Positions 26,574-35,905 of a DNA stretch of 64,000 bases are shown here, one piece after another. The notes beneath the pieces are model-generated. The model was not told the DNA's origin. It made no database searches and was given only the letters and a program-made list of their open reading frames with translations. The position numbers and the translations under genes were made by a program. How positions within the stretch are numbered: position 1 is the stretch's first letter; each line of letters opens with the position of its first letter. Source of the stretch: Lysobacter sp. (lineage in GTDB: Bacteria > Pseudomonadota > Gammaproteobacteria > Xanthomonadales > Xanthomonadaceae); contig JAHCAU010000009.1 in NCBI GenBank assembly GCA_019634715.1, positions 124,001 through 188,000 on the forward strand, given 5' to 3'.

Positions 26574-28559
26574 ATGGATCCGCAGACCGCCCCGCCCCGC
26601 CTCGACCGCCTCGACGATGCCGTCGAGACCCTTCTCGCCAGCATCGACGGCCCGCTGCGCGTCGCCGCGCCGCTGGGCATCGGCAAGCCGCACCGGCTGC
26701 TCAATGCGCTCTACGCGCGGATGGCGGCCGACCCGTCGCGCGCCCTGCACCTGTACACGGCGCTGTCGCTGGATCCGCCGACACCGGCGAACGACCTGCA
26801 GCGACGCTTCCTCGCGCCGTTCCTCAGCCGCCAGTTCGGCGACGACTTCCCGCGCCTGGCCTACGTGGAGGCGATGAAGCGCGACGCGCTGCCGGCGCAC
26901 GTCGAGGTGGAGGAGTTCTACATGCAGTCCGGCGCGCTGCTGCGCTCCCGCCAGGCGCAGCGCCGCTACGCCAGCCTCAACTACACCCATGTCGCGCGCG
27001 CCATCGCCGACCGCGGCGCGAACGTGTTCGTGCAGAAGGTGGCGGCCAATGCCGACGGCAGCCGTCTTTCGCTGTCGTCGAACACCGACCTGACCTTCGA
27101 TGCGGTCGACGCGATCGTCGCGCGCGGGCTGCCGCGGCCGTTGATGGTGGCGGAAGTCGATCCCGAGCTGCCGTGGATCGAGAACGGCGCGTCGGTCGAC
27201 GCCGCCTACTTCGACCTGGTGGTGACGCCGCCGGGGCCGCATCCGAAGCTGTTCGCGCTGCCGCGCCAGCCGGTGGCCGATGCCGAGTACGCGATCGGCT
27301 TCTTCGCCAGCACCCTGGTGCGCGACGGCGGCACGCTGCAGATCGGCATCGGCGCGCTGGCCGATGCGCTGTCGCACGCGCTGGTGCTGCGCCACACCGA
27401 CAACGCGACGTATCGGCGCGTGCTGCAGGCGCTGGACCCGGACATCGAGCGGCATCCGGCGGTGATCGCCAGCGGCGGGCTGGGTCCGTTCGCCATCGGC
27501 CTGTACGGCTGCAGCGAGATGATCAACGAGGGCTTCCGCGCGCTGGTGCAGGCCGGGGTGATCCGGCGCAAGGTGGTCGACGACGAGGCGCTGATGCGGC
27601 GGATCTACGCGAGCGAGGCCGGCGACGGCAGCGCCAGCGAGGCCGATCTCGCCCGGCTCGACCGCGAGGGCGAATTCCTGCACGGCGCGTTCTACCTCGG
27701 TTCGCACGATTTCTACGACTGGCTGCGCACGCTCGACGACGACGCGCGGCGCGGCATCGGCATGCGCCGGGTCAGCGAGGTGAACGAACTCTATGGCGGG
27801 CGCGAATCGCTGGAGCGCGTGCAGCGCCGCGAATCGCGCTTCTTCAACACCTGCATGATGGCCACCGCGCTGGGCGCGGCGGTGTCGGACGCGCTGGCCG
27901 ATGGCCGCGTGGTCTCCGGCGTCGGCGGCCAGTACAACTTCGTGGCGATGGCGCATGCCCTGCCCTGCGCGCGCTCGGTGCTGATGCTGCGCGCCACGCG
28001 CGAGGAGCCGGGCCTGCCGGCGATCTCCAGCGTGCTGTGGAACTACGGCCACACCACCATCCCGCGCCACCTGCGCGACCTCTACGTCAGCGAATACGGC
28101 ATCGCCGACCTGCGCGGCGCCTGCGACGAAGACTGCGTGCTGGCGATGGCCGGCATCGCCGATGCGCGATTCCAGCCACTGCTGCTGCGCAGCGCCTACG
28201 ACCACGGCAAGGTCGACAGCGCCACGCCCGATCCGCACGCGCTGGCGCACAACACGCCCGAACGCCTGCGCGCCGCACTCGTCCCGTTCCGCGCCGACGG
28301 CAGCCTGCCCGACTATCCGCTGGGCAGCGATTTCACGCCGGTGGAGCAGCGTCTGGTGAAGGCATTGACCTGGTTGAAGGCGAACACCGCCACGCGCGCC
28401 GCGAAGCTGAAGACGATCGCGCGGGCCTTGTTCGCACCGAAGGCGACCTCGGCGGACGACCTCGAAGCGCTGGACCGGATGGGCTACGCCTCGCCCGCGG
28501 GTGCGGGCGAGACGCTGTACGCGAAACTGGTGACGCTGGCGCTGCGCTCCACGCGTTGA
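26574..28559 (+). CDS. Acetyl-CoA hydrolase/transferase family protein
   Basis: 661 residues when started at the ATG at 26574 (MDPQTAPPRLDRLDDAVETL); a start 20 codons upstream is possible but low in conservation-like features. Family marks: LRVAAPLGIGKPHRLLNALY, QIGIGALADALSHALVLR, SEVNELYGG, and VVSGVGGQYNFVAMAHALP, whose GGQ-N stretch is typical of acetyl-CoA hydrolase/4-hydroxybutyrate CoA-transferase enzymes. The chain is longer than the usual ~430-550 residues, as in the large Xanthomonad and Pseudomonas members. The expected glutamate nucleophile region is FFASTLVRDGG/SEMINEGF, which I cannot assign exactly. Substrate unknown. Confidence 0.85.
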   Translation: MDPQTAPPRLDRLDDAVETLLASIDGPLRVAAPLGIGKPHRLLNALYARMAADPSRALHLYTALSLDPPTPANDLQRRFLAPFLSRQFGDDFPRLAYVEAMKRDALPAHVEVEEFYMQSGALLRSRQAQRRYASLNYTHVARAIADRGANVFVQKVAANADGSRLSLSSNTDLTFDAVDAIVARGLPRPLMVAEVDPELPWIENGASVDAAYFDLVVTPPGPHPKLFALPRQPVADAEYAIGFFASTLVRDGGTLQIGIGALADALSHALVLRHTDNATYRRVLQALDPDIERHPAVIASGGLGPFAIGLYGCSEMINEGFRALVQAGVIRRKVVDDEALMRRIYASEAGDGSASEADLARLDREGEFLHGAFYLGSHDFYDWLRTLDDDARRGIGMRRVSEVNELYGGRESLERVQRRESRFFNTCMMATALGAAVSDALADGRVVSGVGGQYNFVAMAHALPCARSVLMLRATREEPGLPAISSVLWNYGHTTIPRHLRDLYVSEYGIADLRGACDEDCVLAMAGIADARFQPLLLRSAYDHGKVDSATPDPHALAHNTPERLRAALVPFRADGSLPDYPLGSDFTPVEQRLVKALTWLKANTATRAAKLKTIARALFAPKATSADDLEALDRMGYASPAGAGETLYAKLVTLALRSTR

Positions 28560-28604
28560 AGCACGTCGCGCCAATGGTCGACGGCGCCGCTCGATCGCGC
28601 CGGA

Positions 28605-28922
28605 TCAGGGCCTCGGCCTGATGGTGGTGCGGCCACTGCCGCGCCCGCCCGTGCCGTCGTCCTGGATCGGCGACAGCGAGGTGTCGCCGGTGCCGATGCC
28701 CGCAGACGCCGCACGGCTGGCCGCCGTCGGCTGGCAGGCTTCGACGATCACGGCATTGGCGTACTGCGCGACCTGGGCCTTGCAGCCGGTTTCGGTCGCA
28801 TCGACGATGGCGATCACGGTGCGGGCATCCTGCGCGATCGATGCGGTCCAGACGATGTCTTCGGCGTAGGCCGTGCCCGTGGCGAACAACAGGGCGGCCG
28901 GAAGGGTCCATGCGTGTTTCAT
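28605..28922 (-). CDS. Small secreted protein with two cysteines
   Basis: 105 residues with a signal peptide (MKHAWTLPAALLFATGTAYA). The mature part is VWTASIAQDARTVIAIVDAT, then C-x15-C (TGCKAQ...VEACQP), then a Gly/Ser-rich unstructured tail. No family recognised. It shares the two-cysteine layout with the next two minus-strand genes. Confidence 0.65.
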   Translation of the reverse strand: MKHAWTLPAALLFATGTAYAEDIVWTASIAQDARTVIAIVDATETGCKAQVAQYANAVIVEACQPTAASRAASAGIGTGDTSLSPIQDDGTGGRGSGRTTIRPRP

Positions 28923-29030
28923 TGCTTCTCCTTGAGGGTGTGGTCTGAATTCATCGATGGGTGGGTCGACGGTTCGATGGATCGACGGCTCCGGGCGGGA
29001 CGATGGCGAGCAGCGAATGCTGTGCGCGCC

Positions 29031-29510
29031 TCACTTCTTCGGACGGTCGCGCTTGCGCAAGGGGTCGGTGATCGCGTGGATCCGGGTCAGCACGGCTTCG
29101 TATTCGGCCGCACGGTAGGTCTCCCGCGCATTGCGCACTTCCGCCAGCAGCAGGCGGGCGACCTCAAGCGATTCGCGCGGCGAATCACCGTCGACCAGCA
29201 GGGTGTACGGCGCGGCGTCCATCAACGGCAGGCCGCCCTTGAACGACCAGCGCGGCGTGCACGGGCTGATGCTCTCGACCGTGTGTCCGTGGTTCTGGAC
29301 GGCGTTGGCGATGGCCGTGTCGAGGGCATGCTCGCAGGCGCCGGCGCTGCTCAACGGACCGACGGTGACGCCGGACGGGGGCACGCCGACGAAATCGGCC
29401 GAGCCGTAATAGACCAGGACGCCCTGCGGGATCTGTTCGGCACGGACGGGAGCGGCCGTGCAGGCCAGGGCGGCGGCGAGCGTGACGCTCGCGAGAACAA
29501 GCGATTTCAT
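29031..29510 (-). CDS. Secreted protein with two cysteines, unknown
   Basis: 159 residues with a clear signal peptide (MKSLVLASVTLAAALACTAAPVRA). The mature protein contains VLVYYGSADFVGVPPSGVTV, then ACEHALDTAIANAVQ...ISPCTP (C-x24-C), then a helical C-terminus rich in charges (EVARLLLAEVRNARETYRAA). No family recognised. Start at the ATG at 29508-29510, which directly opens the signal peptide; the longer frame upstream belongs to the neighbouring gene. Confidence 0.7.
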   Translation of the reverse strand: MKSLVLASVTLAAALACTAAPVRAEQIPQGVLVYYGSADFVGVPPSGVTVGPLSSAGACEHALDTAIANAVQNHGHTVESISPCTPRWSFKGGLPLMDAAPYTLLVDGDSPRESLEVARLLLAEVRNARETYRAAEYEAVLTRIHAITDPLRKRDRPKK

Positions 29511-29587
29511 GCGTGTGGTCTTCCTGCAGGACTGGGGCCGGGCGGCTGCGCCCGGCGGAATCGACATGGGGTGGCCCGTGCGGCCGG

Positions 29588-29917
29588 TCATTTCTTCTCG
29601 AGGTTCACCAATCCCTGCTGGCACGGACGCACCACCTGCGGATTCGAGTGGGTCTGCTGCAGCATCGCGTCGACCTGGATCTGGCAGGCGGCCTGCGAAC
29701 TGGCGACGAGGACGCGGGTGAAACGGCCGACGACATTGGTCGGCATGCCCGTCGTCGGATCGGTGTAGTAGCCGTTGTAGGCGACGGCCGCGCTCCACAG
29801 GCCACCGATGCCGCCGACGTTGTTGGCGGCCAGCGCGGGCAATGCGCACAGGCTGATCAGGAGGGCGAGGGCGATTCGGCGGGCGGCAGTGAGCGGACGC
29901 ATCGTGGCGGGAGTCAT
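29588..29917 (-). CDS. Small secreted protein with two cysteines
   Basis: 109 residues, or 104 if started at the second Met (MRPLTAARRIALALLISLCA). Signal peptide ends ALPALA. The mature chain has GGLWSAAVAYNGYYTDPTTG and AACQIQVDAMLQQ...VRPCQQ (C-x20-C). Same size class and cysteine layout as the genes at 28605 and 29031, all read leftward, so they may be paralogues or functionally related. Confidence 0.65.
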   Translation of the reverse strand: MTPATMRPLTAARRIALALLISLCALPALAANNVGGIGGLWSAAVAYNGYYTDPTTGMPTNVVGRFTRVLVASSQAACQIQVDAMLQQTHSNPQVVRPCQQGLVNLEKK

Positions 29918-30208
29918 CGGGAGGTCTCGGGTCGTCGTGGTGGGCCGGTCGTTGCCGGGTCAAGCCCGCGATGCGGGCCTGACCAGACTGGGCATGCCCC
30001 GAACGGGCCTCCAGTGCGAAGCCGGGGCGTCCGCGGGACGTCGACAGGGCGTTTTCGCGATGCGCCAGCAGGCCACGGGATCCGGATCGAACGGAGGATC
30101 AATCACTTGATGTGCATTTCGCCCCGTGTTCTCCCCGACACGCGGCGACCCGACGACCCGGCGTGGTCCTAGACTGTCCTTCCACACCGCTCACCGGATC
30201 GAGAGACC

Positions 30209-30709
30209 ATGCGCCACGCTTCCCCTCTGTCGCTCCTGCTCTGCCTGCTCGCCGCTTCGACGGCATCCGCGCACGACACCGTGCCCAAGACCTGGTGTCC
30301 GACGGGGACCCAGCAGGTCGTCATCCGGCAGTTCTCCTTCACCGAACGCCAGCTGGTCGACTACCGCAACGAGCGCCTGGGCGATGCCTCGGTACTCGGC
30401 AGCACCTGCAACAGTCTCAAGACCTGCGGGATCATCGACGAGTGGTACTGGGCGAACCAGATGGCGCACGAGTTCGCGCTGGGCAGCCACCTGCTGCGCG
30501 GCGCGACCAGCACGTCGCTGAGCGAATCGGCGATGCCCGTGGTGACGTCGCCGTCCACGTTCAACCTCAACAAGGACGTGGACCCCGTCAACGGCATCCT
30601 CGACCACCACGATCGGTACCGCTTCAAGCAGGGACTGAGCGGCAATGTCGTCGTGTGCCGTGCCGTGGCAACGCCGGTGCCCTCCGAGACTGAAGTCAGG
30701 GTGCGCTGA
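30209..30709 (+). CDS. Secreted protein, unknown
   Basis: 166 residues with signal peptide MRHASPLSLLLCLLAASTASA. Mature part includes DTVPKTWCPTGTQQVVIRQF, CNSLKTCGIIDEWYWANQM and NGILDHHDRYRFKQGLSGNV, with five cysteines. No family recognised. It faces the TPR/PAS gene, with a hairpin between them. Confidence 0.65.
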   Translation: MRHASPLSLLLCLLAASTASAHDTVPKTWCPTGTQQVVIRQFSFTERQLVDYRNERLGDASVLGSTCNSLKTCGIIDEWYWANQMAHEFALGSHLLRGATSTSLSESAMPVVTSPSTFNLNKDVDPVNGILDHHDRYRFKQGLSGNVVVCRAVATPVPSETEVRVR

Positions 30710-30728
30710 GCGCGACCTTATTCGTGTT

Positions 30729-30752
30729 TCCGCACGCGGCGATGCGTGCGGA
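30729..30752. terminator. Hairpin between convergent genes
   Basis: TCCGCACGC (30729-30737) pairs perfectly with 30744-30752 across a six-base loop, in the 88-bp gap between two convergent genes. Confidence 0.5.
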
Positions 30753-30797
30753 CGAGGTCGGGACAGCGCGGTCGAACCCGCAGCGCCGGAGCGGTCG

Positions 30798-33008
30798 TCA
30801 GACCAGCGCGCTGCGCCGGGTGTAGGCCAGCACCGTGTCGACCTGGCGCTGCAGGCGTTCGCGCACGTCGGCATCCATCGCGCAGTGTTCGAGCACGTAG
30901 TAGCCGGTGCGCACCACATCGCGCCAGCGCGGGTTCTGCGGCAGGCGCGACAGGCCCAGGTAGCGCTCCATGGCGCGGGCGCGGACCCGGCCGTCGTCGA
31001 CGGCCACGCGCCAGATGCGGCTCTTTTCGGCCAGTTCCAGGCGCCCGCTGCCGGTGCTGCGTTCCCACGCTTCCAGCGAGGACAGCATCAGTTCGACCAG
31101 CGACCGGCGGAAATCCTCGCGCAGCCGGGTGTCCTGCGTCGCCGCACCTTCGGACGGCCCTGCCCCCGCCAGGGCCTCGCCCTGCTCGACCGGCGCATCG
31201 GGCGTGCGTGCGGAAGACGTGCCGGACGGCAGGCCGATCGTCGTGTCGGCGGTCTCGGCGACCGGAGGCACGGACAGTTCGCAGACGATCAGCCCGTCGC
31301 CCTGCGGCCACTGGCTGAGCCTTGCGCGCCAGCATCGATCATCGGCGAGCGCCAGGTCGAGCTGCTGGTCCGTCGTGTCCTCCATGCGTTCCAGCGCGGC
31401 ACGCAGGGCGTCGCCATCGCCGGCCGACAGCCGTTCCGACAGCGGCACGCCGACCAGCCCGCGCGGCTCCGCGCCGAGCGCCGTGCAGGCGGCCCGGTTC
31501 GCGGCCAGCACCAGCCCCTCCGCATCCAGCAGGCAGACCGCGTCCTCGCGGCTGTCGAGCAGCGCCTGCAGCAACTGCCGATCCTCGGCCAGCGCGCCGG
31601 CCTCGCGCCGGTAGCGCGCCAGCGCCTCTTCCTTGCGCGCCAGGCGCGCGGCTTCGAGCAGGCGTTCGCGCTGCCGCCTGCGCTGGAGCACCAGCCAGCC
31701 ACCGAGCATCGTCGCCACGGCGACCGCGACGGTCAGCCACAGCAGCAGCGTGCGTTGCCGCACTTCGGCCTGGCGCCGCTGGTTGTCGGCTTCGAGCCGG
31801 GCGATGGTGCGATCGCGTTCGGCGGTCTGGAAGATCGTGAGCAACCAGCGCAACTGGTTGTCGTGCTTGGCGCCGGCGGCCTTCAGCGCCTTCGCATGCG
31901 CGCGGCGCAGGGTCTCGAGCGCGGCGGCGCGATCGCCCAGCGCCTCCTGCGCCAAGGCCAGCTCCTGCAGGAGTTCGATGTAGACCGATTCGTAATCGCC
32001 GGTGTCGGCGAGGGCGATGCGCAGCCGCGCGGCCGCGGCCGACGGATCGCCGGAGACCCGGTCCAGGCGCGCGACCTGCCACTGGAACACTGCCGGCAGC
32101 GGATCCGGATGCGCTGCCGCCACGGCCAGCCCTGTCGCCTTCCAGCGCGCCGCAGCGGCGATGTCGCCCTGCGCCAGCGCGGCCTCGATCAGGCGGCCGG
32201 TGGTGCGCAATTCGTAATCGCGCAGGCCGAGCTCGCGATAGATCCCCAGCGCCTCGTCCAGCCAGCGCGCGGCCTCGCGCGGCCGGTCCTTCGCCATTTC
32301 GACCACGGCCATGCTTTCCAGCGCGTGCACCGCATCCTTGCGCTTGCCGGCTTCGATGAAGAACCGCCGCGCTTCGCGGTAATTGCGCAGCGCCTCCTCG
32401 TGGTTGCCCTGTTCGCGGTAGACATCGGCGATGTTGTTGAACACCGCGCCGCCGACCTTACCCTGCGCGCGCTGCATCTCGAGGCTGCGGGTGAACGCCT
32501 GCAGTGCACCGCGATAGTCGCCGAGCCGGCGCAGCGTGCTGCCGATGGCGTTGGTATCGCTGGCGATGGCGTCGCGAGCCTCGCGCGCCTCGGCGAGCGA
32601 GAGCGCGCATTCCAGCAAGGCCTTGGCCTCCGGCATGCGTCCGTGGGAATAGGCCAGGCTGCCGCGAGCGCGGACCAGCGCATGGCGCGAGGTCGCATTG
32701 CCCCGCCCCGCCAGTACCGACTCGGCGCAGTCGAGCGCCTCGCCGGCGCCGTCCTGGTCGCCGGCCTGCAGGCGCGTCTTCGCCACCGCTACCAACCGCT
32801 GCGCACGCTGGTCCGCGTCCGCATCGGCCGGGACACGCAGCTCGACCGCACTCTGGCAGGCGGCGGGGTCGGGCAGCGCGGCGGCGGGGCGGGCCACGTC
32901 GCAGCGCACGCCCGCATCCTGCGCAGCAGCGGTGGACACGGACATCAGGACGATGGCCGATGCAACCAGGGACAGCAGCTGCGGCGGAACACTCGGGCGC
33001 GGAGTCAT
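30798..33008 (-). CDS. Exported-start TPR protein with TM helix and PAS-like domain
   Basis: 736 residues from MTPRPSVPPQLLSLVASAIV (signal peptide ending TAAA). A periplasmic part of about 350 residues is made of tetratricopeptide repeats (SDTNAIGSTLRRLGDYRGAL, VFNNIADVYREQGNHEEALR). A single membrane helix (LLLWLTVAVAVATMLGGWLV, about 400-420) and a coiled coil (ERLLEAARLARKEEALARYR) lead to a cytoplasmic PAS-like domain (LLDSREDAVCLLDAEGLVLA). The last ~110 residues (FRRSLVELMLSSLEAWERST, GLSRLPQNPRWRDVVRTGYY) are not recognised; they lack histidine kinase or cyclase motifs. It resembles Xanthomonad TPR-type membrane sensors whose output is not known. Confidence 0.75.
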   Translation of the reverse strand: MTPRPSVPPQLLSLVASAIVLMSVSTAAAQDAGVRCDVARPAAALPDPAACQSAVELRVPADADADQRAQRLVAVAKTRLQAGDQDGAGEALDCAESVLAGRGNATSRHALVRARGSLAYSHGRMPEAKALLECALSLAEAREARDAIASDTNAIGSTLRRLGDYRGALQAFTRSLEMQRAQGKVGGAVFNNIADVYREQGNHEEALRNYREARRFFIEAGKRKDAVHALESMAVVEMAKDRPREAARWLDEALGIYRELGLRDYELRTTGRLIEAALAQGDIAAAARWKATGLAVAAAHPDPLPAVFQWQVARLDRVSGDPSAAAARLRIALADTGDYESVYIELLQELALAQEALGDRAAALETLRRAHAKALKAAGAKHDNQLRWLLTIFQTAERDRTIARLEADNQRRQAEVRQRTLLLWLTVAVAVATMLGGWLVLQRRRQRERLLEAARLARKEEALARYRREAGALAEDRQLLQALLDSREDAVCLLDAEGLVLAANRAACTALGAEPRGLVGVPLSERLSAGDGDALRAALERMEDTTDQQLDLALADDRCWRARLSQWPQGDGLIVCELSVPPVAETADTTIGLPSGTSSARTPDAPVEQGEALAGAGPSEGAATQDTRLREDFRRSLVELMLSSLEAWERSTGSGRLELAEKSRIWRVAVDDGRVRARAMERYLGLSRLPQNPRWRDVVRTGYYVLEHCAMDADVRERLQRQVDTVLAYTRRSALV

Positions 33009-33084
33009 CGCGTCCGAGTGTAGCCGAAGGTCGAACCGCGCCCGCTCGCCCGACGACAGGCGTCGCGCCACGGCACGGCCCGGA

Positions 33085-35073
33085 TCAGCCCAGCGAACGC
33101 GCGGCGGCGACGACGGCGTCGACGGTGATGCCGAAGTGCGGATACAGCTTTTCCGCCGGCGCCGATGCGCCGTAGGTGTCGATGCCGATCACCTCGCCGT
33201 CCAGGCCGACGTACTTGCGCCAGAAATCGCGCACGCCGGCTTCGATGGCGACGCGCTTGCGGCTGGCCTTCGGCAGCACGGATTCGCGATAGGCCGGATC
33301 CTGGCGGTCGAACACGTCGGTCGAGGGCATCGACACCACGCGCGCGCCGTCGCCGAGCTGTTCGGCGGCCTGCATGGCGAGGCCGACTTCCGAACCGGTG
33401 GCGATCAGGATGAATTCCGGCGCGCCGACGCTGTCCTTCAGCACGTAGCCGCCACGACGGATGTCGGCGACCTGCGCCTCACTGCGCGACTGATGCGGCA
33501 GGTTCTGGCGCGAGAACACCAGGCAGGACGGGCCTTCACGGCGCTCGATCGCGGCGCGCCAACACACCGCGGATTCGACCGCGTCGCACGGGCGCCACAC
33601 ATCGTTGTCGGGGATGTAGCGCAGCGAAGCGAGGTGCTCGACCGGCTGGTGGGTCGGGCCATCCTCGCCGAGGCCGATCGAGTCGTGGGTGTAGACGTGG
33701 ATCGCCTGCGCGCCCATCAGCGCGCTCATGCGCACCGCGTTGCGGGCGTAGTCGCTGAACACGAGGAAGGTGGCGTCGTACGGCAGGAAACCGCCGTGCA
33801 GCGCCAGACCATTGCTGATCGCGGTCATCGCGAATTCGCGCACGCCGTAATAGACGTAGTTGGCGTCCGGGTCGCTGCCGGCGACCGTCTTGCTGCCCTT
33901 CCACAGGGTCAGGTTGGAATGCGCCAGGTCGGCCGAACCGCCGACCAGTTCCGGCAGCAGCGGCGCGAAGGTTTCGATCGCCATCTGCGAAGCCTTGCGC
34001 GAGGCGACCACCGGACCTTCGGCCTGCAGCTTGGCGATGTAGGCATCGGCGTTCGCGGCGAAATCGGCCGGCAGTTCGCCGTCGAGGCGACGGGTGAATT
34101 CGGCGGCGGCTTCGGGATGCGCGGCGGCATAGCGGTCGAACAGGTTCGCCCAGGCGTGTTCGTTCATCGTGCCGGCCTCGTGCGCCGACCAGGCATCCGC
34201 GACGGCCTTCGGGATCTCGAACGGTGCGTGCGGCCAGTGCAGCGCGGCGCGGGTGGCCGCCACTTCATCCTTGCCCAGCGGCGCGCCGTGCGAGGACTCC
34301 TTGCCGGCCTTCGCCGGCGAGCCGAAACCGATCGTGGTACGGCAGCAGATCAGCACCGGCTTGTCCGAGCCCAGCGCGCTGTCGATCGCGCCCTTGATCG
34401 CGACCGGATCGTGGCCGTCGACGCCGCGGATCACGTTCCAGCCGTAGGCTTCGAAGCGCGCCGGCGTGTCGTCGGTGAACCAGCCCTGCACCTGGCCGTC
34501 GATGGAGATGCTGTTGTCGTCCCAGAAGGCGACGAGCTTGTTGAGCTTCCAGGTGCCGGCCAGCGACGCGGCCTCGTGCGAGACGCCTTCCATCAGGCAG
34601 CCGTCGCCCATGAACACCCAGGTGCGGTGGTCGACGATGTCGTAGCCGGGGCGGTTGAAGCGCTGCGCCAGCAGCTTCTCGGCCAGGGCGAAGCCGACGG
34701 CGTTGGCGAAGCCCTGGCCGAGCGGGCCGGTGGTGGTCTCCACGCCCGGGGTCATGTGGTTCTCGGGGTGGCCGGCGGTCTTCGAACCAAGCTGGCGGAA
34801 GTTCTTCAGCTCCTCGATCGGCAGGTCGTAGCCGGCGAGGTGCAGCAGGCCGTACTGCAGCATCGAGCCATGGCCGTTGGAGAGCACGAAGCGGTCGCGG
34901 TTGGCCCACTTCGGGTTGTTCGGGTTGTGGCGGTAATAGTCGTTCCAGAGCACTTCGGCGATGTCGGCCATGCCCATGGGCATGCCGGGATGGCCGGAGT
35001 TGGCGGCCTGGACGGCGTCGATGGCGAGGAAACGGAGGGCGTTGGCGAGGTCGCGGCGGCTGGGCGTCGTCAT
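33085..35073 (-). CDS. tkt: Transketolase
   Basis: 662 residues, full length. It transfers two-carbon units between sugar phosphates in the pentose phosphate pathway. Visible motifs: N-terminal [20 protein letters not shown], thiamine diphosphate loop [20 protein letters not shown] followed by W..DNSISIDG, the GHD of [13 protein letters not shown], and the pyrimidine-binding block [19 protein letters not shown]. The C-terminal domain ends [20 protein letters not shown]. Start at the ATG at 35071-35073. Single gene. Confidence 0.97.
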   Translation of the reverse strand: MTTPSRRDLANALRFLAIDAVQAANSGHPGMPMGMADIAEVLWNDYYRHNPNNPKWANRDRFVLSNGHGSMLQYGLLHLAGYDLPIEELKNFRQLGSKTAGHPENHMTPGVETTTGPLGQGFANAVGFALAEKLLAQRFNRPGYDIVDHRTWVFMGDGCLMEGVSHEAASLAGTWKLNKLVAFWDDNSISIDGQVQGWFTDDTPARFEAYGWNVIRGVDGHDPVAIKGAIDSALGSDKPVLICCRTTIGFGSPAKAGKESSHGAPLGKDEVAATRAALHWPHAPFEIPKAVADAWSAHEAGTMNEHAWANLFDRYAAAHPEAAAEFTRRLDGELPADFAANADAYIAKLQAEGPVVASRKASQMAIETFAPLLPELVGGSADLAHSNLTLWKGSKTVAGSDPDANYVYYGVREFAMTAISNGLALHGGFLPYDATFLVFSDYARNAVRMSALMGAQAIHVYTHDSIGLGEDGPTHQPVEHLASLRYIPDNDVWRPCDAVESAVCWRAAIERREGPSCLVFSRQNLPHQSRSEAQVADIRRGGYVLKDSVGAPEFILIATGSEVGLAMQAAEQLGDGARVVSMPSTDVFDRQDPAYRESVLPKASRKRVAIEAGVRDFWRKYVGLDGEVIGIDTYGASAPAEKLYPHFGITVDAVVAAARSLG

Positions 35074-35239
35074 GGGGAGCAGGCAGGAAGTCGGCGGCGC
35101 CCGGCGGTTCGCGGGCCGCCCATTGTCCCATCCCGGGGCCCCGGAGGGCCAACACCGCCGACGGGCGCGTCACGGCGGGAGGACAGGAAGGCCGGACCAG
35201 CCATCGGGCTGTGGGCACCAGCGCCTCTGCTTTGTTGTT

Positions 35240-35303
35240 GTAGGAGGGCCTTCAGGCCCGAGCTCTTGCTGAAGGAAGAGCTCGGGCCTGAAGGCCCTCC
35301 TAC
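35240..35303. repeat. GTAG-headed REP pair forming a perfect 28-bp hairpin
   Basis: Positions 35240-35267 (GTAGGAGGGCCTTCAGGCCC, continuing GAGCTCTT) are perfectly complementary to 35276-35303, with an eight-base loop. GTAGGAG...TTCAGGCC palindromes are a known dispersed REP type in Xanthomonads. It lies 13 bp past the stop codon of the minus-strand gene at 35316 and probably also stops transcription. Confidence 0.8.
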
Positions 35304-35315
35304 AGGATCCTGCGC

Positions 35316-35744
35316 TTACTTCTTGCGCGCCGAGTCGATCACCGCGCACATCGACTTGACCTGGGTTTCCTGGCCGGAGGCGTAGCCCGGCGGCGTGGAC
35401 TTGCTGACCGTGACCTTGGTGTCCTTGCCGGCGGCCTCGATCACGATGTTCCAGGGCAGCTGGATGGTCTGGCCCTTGTGTGCGGCGTTCTGCTCGAAGG
35501 ACAGCGTGCCCGAACCCTTGTCGGACGAGGCCACGCGCAGGCCGGACTTCAGGCCGTCGGCCTGGATGCGGCTGAAGGCATCCGACGGCTTCACGCCGGA
35601 CACGACTTCCCAGGTGCTGAAGGTGCGACCGCGCAGGAAGTTGCCGCTCTGCTGGTAGTTGGCTTCGCAGGGGCGGGGGTCGGCGGCCAAGGTCGGGGCG
35701 GCGAAAGCCAGCAGGCCCGCGGCGATCCACAGCGTCGTCTTCAT
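35316..35744 (-). CDS. Exported small protein, unknown
   Basis: 142 residues with signal peptide MKTTLWIAAGLLAFAAPTLA. The mature chain begins ADPRPCEANYQQSGNFLRGR and ends KSMCAVIDSARKK, so one disulfide is possible; the middle (ASSDKGSGTLSFEQNAAHKG) suggests a beta-rich domain. GGAG precedes the ATG at 35742-35744; a Met five codons earlier is possible. No family recognised. Confidence 0.7.
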   Translation of the reverse strand: MKTTLWIAAGLLAFAAPTLAADPRPCEANYQQSGNFLRGRTFSTWEVVSGVKPSDAFSRIQADGLKSGLRVASSDKGSGTLSFEQNAAHKGQTIQLPWNIVIEAAGKDTKVTVSKSTPPGYASGQETQVKSMCAVIDSARKK

Positions 35745-35905
35745 CGTTCGATTCTCCATCGTGTTCGACGCCCCGGCGGGCGTCCATGTGCCAGGTGGTG
35801 GGGTGGGCGCTGTCGCCCACGGGGGTGGCGCGACGCGCGCAAGCGTAACCCAAGCCCGGGCGCGAAGGCGTGAACTATGCCATCCGGCCAGCCGCGGGTG
35901 CTCGC

